Shown here in pieces: positions 58,176-64,000 of a stretch of DNA of 64,000 bases. How positions within the stretch are numbered: the stretch's first letter is position 1; each line of letters opens with the position of its first letter. The DNA comes from Pelobates cultripes (lineage: Eukaryota > Chordata > Amphibia > Anura > Pelobatidae). The notes beneath the pieces are model-generated. The model saw only the letters and a list, made by a program, of their open reading frames with translations. It was not told where the DNA came from and searched no databases. The stretch spans positions 130,015,915-130,079,914 of the forward strand of contig OW240914.1 of assembly GCA_933207985.1 (NCBI GenBank), in the 5' to 3' direction. The position numbers and the translations under genes were made by a program.

Positions 58176-59124
58176 GTTTTTGTGGCGGACCTACTATCCC
58201 ATTCTGTTGCCATAACTATTCTGACGTTTCCTGAATACATCCTTGTATAGAAGTCTAGGTCCGCTGTATAACACGTATTCATTCTATTTAACTGTGTGGT
58301 CCCCTTTTTTACACCCTTTGTACACCAACCACCCCTGGCTCGTTAACTTCAAAGGAGCAATTAGTTCAAGTGCTTTCCCTGGGTGGTCACCATTCGTATA
58401 ACCAAACACGTGTTCTAGTGAATGGCGGTACATGGTCGTCAAATGCCTGGAAAATTGTACCGCTGCCCGTTCCTCTTACCGACCAGTTAGAACGCCGTTC
58501 GGGATAAAGGAACTACTGAACAGGGGGAGTGTTTATTGGTCTTCACACAGGAACTCACGAAAATAGACCGGCCTCTGCATCTTTTCCTGCAAAACTATTT
58601 TGGTCTATCGCCTTGTCGGGCTGGTCAGATCTTAACCCGGATGGCAATTAAGCTATACCAAATGTATGTGGACAACTTGGGCACTCAGATCTGGGCTATT
58701 TGAGGATGTAAGACTTGTGGGGTTCCTGTATATTTTAGATATGGTTTGGGGGTATTTTGTATATTTTTTGTATGGTTTCCTGTAATTAAGAGCTAATTGA
58801 GTTATCCTTCTTTTGTCTCCATTATCTCCCTTAACCCCTTAAGGACCAAACCTCTGGAATAAAAGGGAATCATGACATGTCACACATGTCATGTGTCCTT
58901 AAGGGGTTAAACGAGACGCCTGGGAGGGGTTTGTGCTATGTTCAGTGGAGACTCCATGCTGGGGCTCTGTGCATAAAAAGATTGTTGTGGCTCAATAAGC
59001 CTCAGTTGACTCCCAGAACTCTGTGCCGTCCAGTTACTGGGGAAATGGGCTATTCTCACTAAGCAGTGCTTGAGAACTTCAGCAGAGATATTTGGTCTCA
59101 GAATTGCAGCTCCACTACAGTTTT
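58176..59124 (+). mobile_element. Solo LTR (939 bp) in the CR1 remnant
   Basis: The body 58181 (TGTGGCGGACC) to 59119 (CACTACA) is flanked by an exact GTTTT target duplication at 58176-58180 and 59120-59124. It shares blocks with the LTRs at 5719 and 45846: 'ctggctcgttaa', a stem-loop remnant at about 58790-58830 and GCATAAAAAG at 58971. An AATAAG/AATAAA-like site is near 58994. A TTAA MITE sits inside it. Confidence 0.85.
58831..58910 (-). mobile_element. 72-bp TTAA-flanked MITE inside the solo LTR
   Basis: The body 58835-58906 is the reverse of the copy at 54932-55004 and has TTAA on both sides. It entered after the LTR, just past the stem-loop. Confidence 0.75.
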
Positions 59125-59264
59125 GAAGCTGATAAATGATGATTTCATGTCTCAATTACTAGAATAGATGCTTGTCTGGATCTTGTCAAAGGTAATAATG
59201 TTAACTTGTATTCAAACTTTCCAATTAGGGTGCACTTAGGAAATAGTACCCATAATATGGTATC

Positions 59265-59820
59265 ATTTATGATAAACTCAAAATAACAAATTTTATATGG
59301 GTTGTACAAAACTTTTTTTTTTTTTTTTAATTTTTTAAAATATTAAATACAATAGGCTAATGGCACCTTTACAACTAATAGACTGGCAAAAATTGTTCAT
59401 TTGCAAAAGCACGTTTTAAGTTGAACAATGTAACAGAAGGAAAACAAAACGAGAATATGTCCTGAGTAATAGAAAGTAGTAGGTAGTAACGGTGTAGCGC
59501 TTATGTGCAGAATTGAATATAAAAAAGTTTACCCAATTTTTCTTCTATGTTTATCAGTTATTCTTTGTTAACCTTAAGGTAAAATAGAAAAAATACATAA
59601 CATAGTGCAGATTGTATGTAAATAGGTGAGAACAATTTTAAAGTAAGGGCCAAATGGCAACTCACAATTTTCTGAGCTATAAATCTAGCTCAGAATTAGG
59701 TGCTTTAGGATCCGTATAGGCGACCCTCTCCCTTCTTCTCCTTTCTTTGATCCAGTCCTATATGGATACAGGAGGGGGTATATAGTGTAGTATAGTTGGT
59801 ATTATTATGAGTATTTTAAA
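59265..59820. other. Unassigned AT-rich sequence
   Basis: It includes a poly-T run at about 59310 and no recognisable motif. Confidence 0.4.
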
Positions 59821-60096
59821 ATAGTAAATGAGGTACTCACAAACCCAGAGCCAGTCTGTAGGCTTACTTCAATGCGCATATGTGGTTTAAGGACCACACT
59901 CCTTCTTTAAATTAGCAGGAAAAAGCCATAAGTGTATTAAAAAATATATCTCATTTATTGACTATAAAAATTGTAGCACATTATAAAAAAAAAAAAAAAT
60001 ATATATATATATAAATAAATAAAAATAAAACACTTATATGGCTAAAATAAAGTCCAATAAAGTCCAAAATGAAGTTTTCAGTGCTCACTTCGCTTT

Positions 60097-60132
60097 CCAG
60101 AACGCGTTTCGCCAGGTGGCTTCTTCAGCTGG
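60097..60132 (-). ncRNA. Hammerhead-ribozyme-like motif in the Penelope element
   Basis: On -, in order: CCAG (stem I), CTGAAGA core, an extra A, GCC/GGC stem II around ACCT, GAAA, a two-pair stem III (A-U, C-G) around GC, the T cleavage position, and CTGG closing stem I. It has the same layout as the motif at 21861 but with different bases in stems I, II and III. Self-cleavage is inferred from the fold. Confidence 0.6.
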
Positions 60133-60910
60133 TTAAATTCTGTGATATTCTCCTGGACCTCTTCTCCTGCTTTAAATACCCTTCTTCGTTTGTAGAAACA
60201 GCTGTTGATGCTTGGATTTTCGCGGGTATTCTCCATGGTAACGGAGATACCCTGCGTTCCAAGCCTCATTCTGGTCTCTTTCTGTTTCCTCTTTTTCGGC
60301 CGATACGTCACTTCCGGTTTCGGCAGTTTTCATAGCCATGCGTTCCACAGTGCGTTCCACTGTGGTTATTGCAATCGGGTCTGGTATCTCTCAGTCATAG
60401 GCATTAAAAATAGATTTGAAGGACATGTAAACAGTTGTTATACTTTTAGATTGGTACATTCTGTTCACATTTAATTCATTTTGCACGGACAATTTACTAT
60501 TTTCCTTATACAAAGAATTATTTGTGTGTAATATTTGACTTTATATATCTTTTGTAATTACTAATTCATTCAGACTAATTGTTTAAGATTTTACATTAGT
60601 AAAACACAATAATCATACATTTGTCATTGCAGAGGGATAAAACTTCAAGGGTGAGAGATAAAAAGTATCTATTATTGTAGTTTAAAGAGTAAAAGATAGA
60701 AAAAGGTTTAATTACCATGATTCTAGATTGAGATTGATATAAAATCAATATAAGAACAATGTACAGACTGGGGTTAAATAAAAACCAATTATTATATAGT
60801 ATATGTAATATATATCTATCTAAAAACCATTTTATTTCTATTTTTAATTTAGAATCATGGTACAGTGTACAACAGATTAAACGTTTATTTTTAAAGCCCT
60901 TATTTTAAAG

Positions 60911-61800
60911 TTAAAGGAGGAAATGGCACATTTCAAAGTCTGCATTTAGACCATTTGGAATCAGACTATTTAGTTTGAATATCCATTCCATCTCTATCTT
61001 ACTTAATTTTTGATTAAAATCTCCTCCCCTCCAATCTTTAGTTACTTTCTTAATTCCTAAAAATATAGTTCCTTTTAATTCGCAGTCATGATGGTTTTTA
61101 TAATGCAGAGACACACTATGTTTCTCGAATCCTTTACTTATATTACGGCCATGTTCCTCTATTCTTATATGCAAGGGTCTGGTAGTTTTTCCTATGTAAT
61201 TTAAACCACAAGGATATCGTAGGATATAAATTAAATTTTTTGAGTGACATGTAATAAATTCTTTGATTTGATATTCCTCACCTTCATTAGTTACAAACTT
61301 TTTGATTTGTCTTTTTTTATTATTTGTTCTTTTACAAGCTAAACATTGTCCGCATCCATAAAACCCCTTTTCTGAATTCAAAAATGTAATATTGTTTTTA
61401 GGTTTTTCTTTTATATAGCTTGATGTTAGGGAATCTTTTAGGTTATTAATTCCCCTATGTATAAAATGTGGCTGGTCTGGCAGAAAAGTTTTTAGAGCTG
61501 GGTCTTGGAGTAAAATAGGCCAGTATCTAGACACTATTTTTCTGACTTTATGATTCTCAGAGCTGTAAGTGCATATAAAGGGTATTTTCCCCATTTCATC
61601 TATCTGTTTTTCCTTATATTTTATAAGGTCTTTTCTTTCTCTTTCTTTAATTTCTAATCTTGATTTTTCTAATTTAAATTCTTCATATCCTTTTTCTAAG
61701 AAGTCTTCTTTAATTTTGATAGACTGTACATTAAATGTTTCTATATCAGTGCAATTTCTCCTTATCCTCAAGAATTGTCCTTTAGGAGCATTTTCTAACC
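60911..61800 (-). pseudogene. Penelope RT C terminus and GIY-YIG endonuclease ORF
   Basis: The ORF is open for 286 codons from the first ATG (61771) and continues upstream without one, so its start is lost. Numbering from that ATG: a charged helix-rich region at 20-60, a Cys cluster C140-C143-C146, and the nuclease at about 180-275. The nuclease shows IYIL (181-184), YIGKTTRPL (192-200), Arg203, His207 and Glu262 in EWIF. This set is the Penelope type of GIY-YIG nuclease, which nicks the target. An open frame this long suggests recent insertion or a short time since it died. Confidence 0.85.
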
Positions 61801-61984
61801 AATGTCTTTATCTAATGTCCTGAGTAATGCTCAGGCAGTATGGCTGAGAAAGAAACGTCTCACCTGGTATGGTAAAAGTAATATCTTTGTCCAACTTGTC
61901 GGTGAACAACAAAAAGAAAACCAAAATAATTCTTCCCAACCATGAATAAATGGGACACCTTTCACAAATACTATTCAAAGCTGT

Positions 61985-62090
61985 TAGACTTAAAGGACCA
62001 CTATGGGCACCCAGACCACTTCAGCTCAATGAAGTAGTGTGGGGTGCCAGGTCCCCTCGGGTTTTAACCCTGCAGCTGACGTACTGACAA
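61985..62090 (+). repeat. MITE family A/C terminal fragment
   Basis: It contains 'aaaggaccactatgggcaccc' with the hairpin 'agaccacttcagctcaatgaagtagtgtgg'. It is one end of a MITE only. Confidence 0.6.
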
Positions 62091-62567
62091 ACGTACATGG
62101 GAGGGAGCTTTTGTCACAAGCTCAACTTGTTACAGACTTGAAGGATGGTTTTTCATCCAACAGCTGCTTTAATAAGGAAACCTTTATTATCTAAAGGATG
62201 ATCTGGTAAGGGTCCCAACTGCACAAATTCATTAGAGAGTGACCCAATGGGCATGCCCCCATTTTCTAGATATAGTTCCAATTCAGTCCAGAACAATTGG
62301 ATTAGAGTGCACTCCCACAGACCGTGATGTAGATCTACTCTCCATGTGTACATTTGAAACTGGTCCTGGACTCCCTACTAGCTATAAGATAAATTTAGCG
62401 GAGGTGTATAGTACACATAGTGTAAGGTCTTAAGGAACATGTCCCTATAAGAAACCATGGGCAATGCTTGACATTAAATAAAATGTGCTAGAAGTATGTG
62501 TCTAGGACTTGTGTCCGGAAAATGCTGCTTCCACTTCCCCATACCTGTCTGGATACTTGTCAGGATT

Positions 62568-62900
62568 ACTGTTTGATCCAGCACGTAGAACTGTATAGCA
62601 TGGATGACAAATAAGTAACGTATGGCCGGATTTAACGTACATAGAATATTCAAAAATACTAGCCGAGGTCAGGGAACACAGAAAGGGACGCAGCGATGAG
62701 GAAAGCCAGGAGTCAGGATACCAGAATATAGAGAAGTCAATAAACAAAGCCAAAGTCAAAAACCAGGTAGAAAACTAATAACAGGAACGCGCTCTCAGAC
62801 AACCACAAGGGAAACCACGACAGGGCACTGAGCAGGATGAGAACTGGGCCTAAATACCCCTCCTTTAGTTCTGATAGACTGTAACCGGCCTTTGACCCCA
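62568..62900 (+). repeat. Dispersed repeat family X, copy 2
   Basis: It matches 38424-38815 in block order ('gtcaggataccag', 'aacaggaacgcgctctcag', 'aaaccacgacagggca', 'ctttgacccca') and has the same strand. Confidence 0.55.
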
Positions 62901-63649
62901 AAGTCAGTTACCAGGTTTCATTTGCATAATTGCTGCTCAGTATTAACCCTTCTGTGGATTAGGTTGCTGCTCGGCACAACTTTTCCTGTGTGGACAGTAA
63001 ATGTCATTAACCACATTTCTACAAGCGGATGAATACGTGACAATACTGCTCAGTCTAGGATGTATCGTATTCACATGTATTTTTGAGTTAGAATAGGAGA
63101 TGGAATCCGAGGAGCACAACAGGGTATCTAAAGGATTCTCCCAGTCAATAAATGTAAAAAATAGTGATGTACTTGAAAGTGTAAGGCCTGGGAAATGTTA
63201 TTTGAGCTCTGCAACATTAAAAAGAGAGAAATTTTGACTGGTGTAATCGACAAAGTGTGGAGAGCTGTAGTCCCATGTTGTGGCTGTACTGTGAAGGCAT
63301 AGTGACCACTCAGAGGAAAATCAGGGATACGAGTTAATGGCAGGTGAAGTGACCAGAGGGGCTTGACTTCTAATTTGGATCGAGACCTTTTCCAGGCTTT
63401 AATAGGGATAACTATGAGGGGAATCAACAGAATATCATGTAGAGTAGATGGTGTGGCTTGTTAATAAGAGCTGTTGGCAAGTCTGACAACACTAGAACGG
63501 ACTCCAGAGGTAATTCAGAAAAACCATGTTGGGATTGAATCCAGTCAAGCATGTGTCTGAGTTGCGCTATTGTTCCTGGCATTTGGTAGGTTTATCCTCC
63601 CTTTGGCTTTGTATTGGTACAATTTAGTACCAAGGCTTTGAGGGGGTTA

Positions 63650-63890
63650 TAGCAGTTTAGGGAAACTGTATAGATGGGGCTAACTAATATGCTATGGGAA
63701 AGCATTGGATTGGCTGAAATCATAAATTCTGATGTCAGCAAGGAGGTTTATCGGAGGCCGGGCCAGTGCCAGCAGAAAAGTATGTTTTTTAATTTTAAGG
63801 GGGCAAGCCATCTAAATGGTGGTTTTAACACTATAGGGTCAGGATTACATGTTTGTGTACCTGACCCTGTAGTGTTCCTTTTAATGTCTT
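63650..63890 (-). repeat. MITE fragment
   Basis: It ends with the strong fold-back 'aacactatagggtcagga..' and 'cctgaccctgtagtgttcctttta'. This is the family B left end in reverse. Confidence 0.65.
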
Positions 63891-63978
63891 TGTTAAGCAA
63901 TGAAATTGGATGATAGAATGCCAGAGCCTCAAGGTCCCTGTCAGGTTTGGGAACAAGAATGATGCTCGACTGATTTAA

Positions 63979-64000
63979 GTGTGTGTGTGTGTGTGTGTGT
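63979..64000 (+). repeat. (GT)n microsatellite at the window edge
   Basis: It runs into the end of the window, so its length is unknown. Confidence 0.9.

Larger units (their letters stand above)
56990..59260 (+). mobile_element. CR1-group LINE remnant, split by an LTR
   Basis: The ORF1-like part (about 57040-57440) reads IVLVGYSIAKRIDRVI and later SHVGTND with a K-L-K-K stretch. This resembles the SGNH-esterase domain of CR1 ORF1. The ORF2 start near 57800 reads ITETWWDE, an endonuclease motif. The element resumes after the solo LTR (59125). Many stops mean it is inactive. Confidence 0.6.
59830..61810 (-). mobile_element. Penelope-like retroelement, antisense, 5' truncated
   Basis: On - it starts within the reverse transcriptase thumb (GQFLRIRRNC near 61780). 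It continues through a linker and a GIY-YIG endonuclease, then about 800 bp of non-coding sequence with a hammerhead-like motif, and ends in AT-rich DNA. It lies in an intron of R3HCC1 against the gene's direction. Confidence 0.8.

Overview
The window is vertebrate nuclear DNA and most likely comes from an anuran amphibian. It has widely spaced spliced exons with GT-AG introns, no operons, and a dense mix of transposons typical of frog genomes: Ty3/gypsy elements, DIRS, L1, L2/CR1, Penelope, and abundant fold-back MITEs that open with (T)TAAAGGRACACTATAG-type ends. I do not name a species.

Two host genes lie on the + strand. GOLGA7 (golgin A7, the partner of a Ras palmitoyltransferase) appears complete. 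It has a putative non-coding first exon ending at 8415 and coding exons at 10168-10281, 22640-22792, 29312-29413 and 31056-31100, together encoding 137 residues, with several kilobases of possible 3' UTR. About 24 kb downstream is the 5' part of R3HCC1 (R3H and coiled-coil protein). Its promoter region is at about 48.2-48.5 kb, a possible small exon is at 48732-48763, and exons at 55413-55558 and 56770-56907 carry the N terminus and most of the R3H domain. The rest of R3HCC1 is outside the window.

The remainder is mostly mobile DNA. 1-8 kb: a decayed Gmr1-like Ty3/gypsy element (1976-6456, 5-bp target duplication) inside a MITE, then nested MITEs. 8.2-8.4 kb: GOLGA7 promoter. Intron 2 of GOLGA7 (10.3-22.6 kb) holds MITEs, a large TG/TA microsatellite, an L1-type LINE (about 17.4-21.3 kb) and a Penelope fragment with a hammerhead-like motif. 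34-48 kb: intergenic MITEs, cytosine/adenine-rich tracts, an LTR-like block, an antisense L2-type LINE (42.26-44.71 kb) and a solo LTR (45846-47079). 48.2-64 kb: R3HCC1 with a DIRS element (about 51.4-54.9 kb) split by an LTR fragment, a CR1-type LINE split by a solo LTR (58181-59119), and an antisense Penelope element with a GIY-YIG endonuclease ORF (about 59.8-61.8 kb).

The best second-look signals are: (1) the gypsy element keeps integrase upstream of reverse transcriptase, with a SCAN-like gag; (2) four separate LTRs share a stem-loop upstream of a TATA box; (3) two divergent Penelope copies keep hammerhead-ribozyme-like motifs with compensating stem changes; and (4) R3HCC1 lacks an ATG where its relatives start, leaving either a CTG start or an unusual upstream exon and acceptor.
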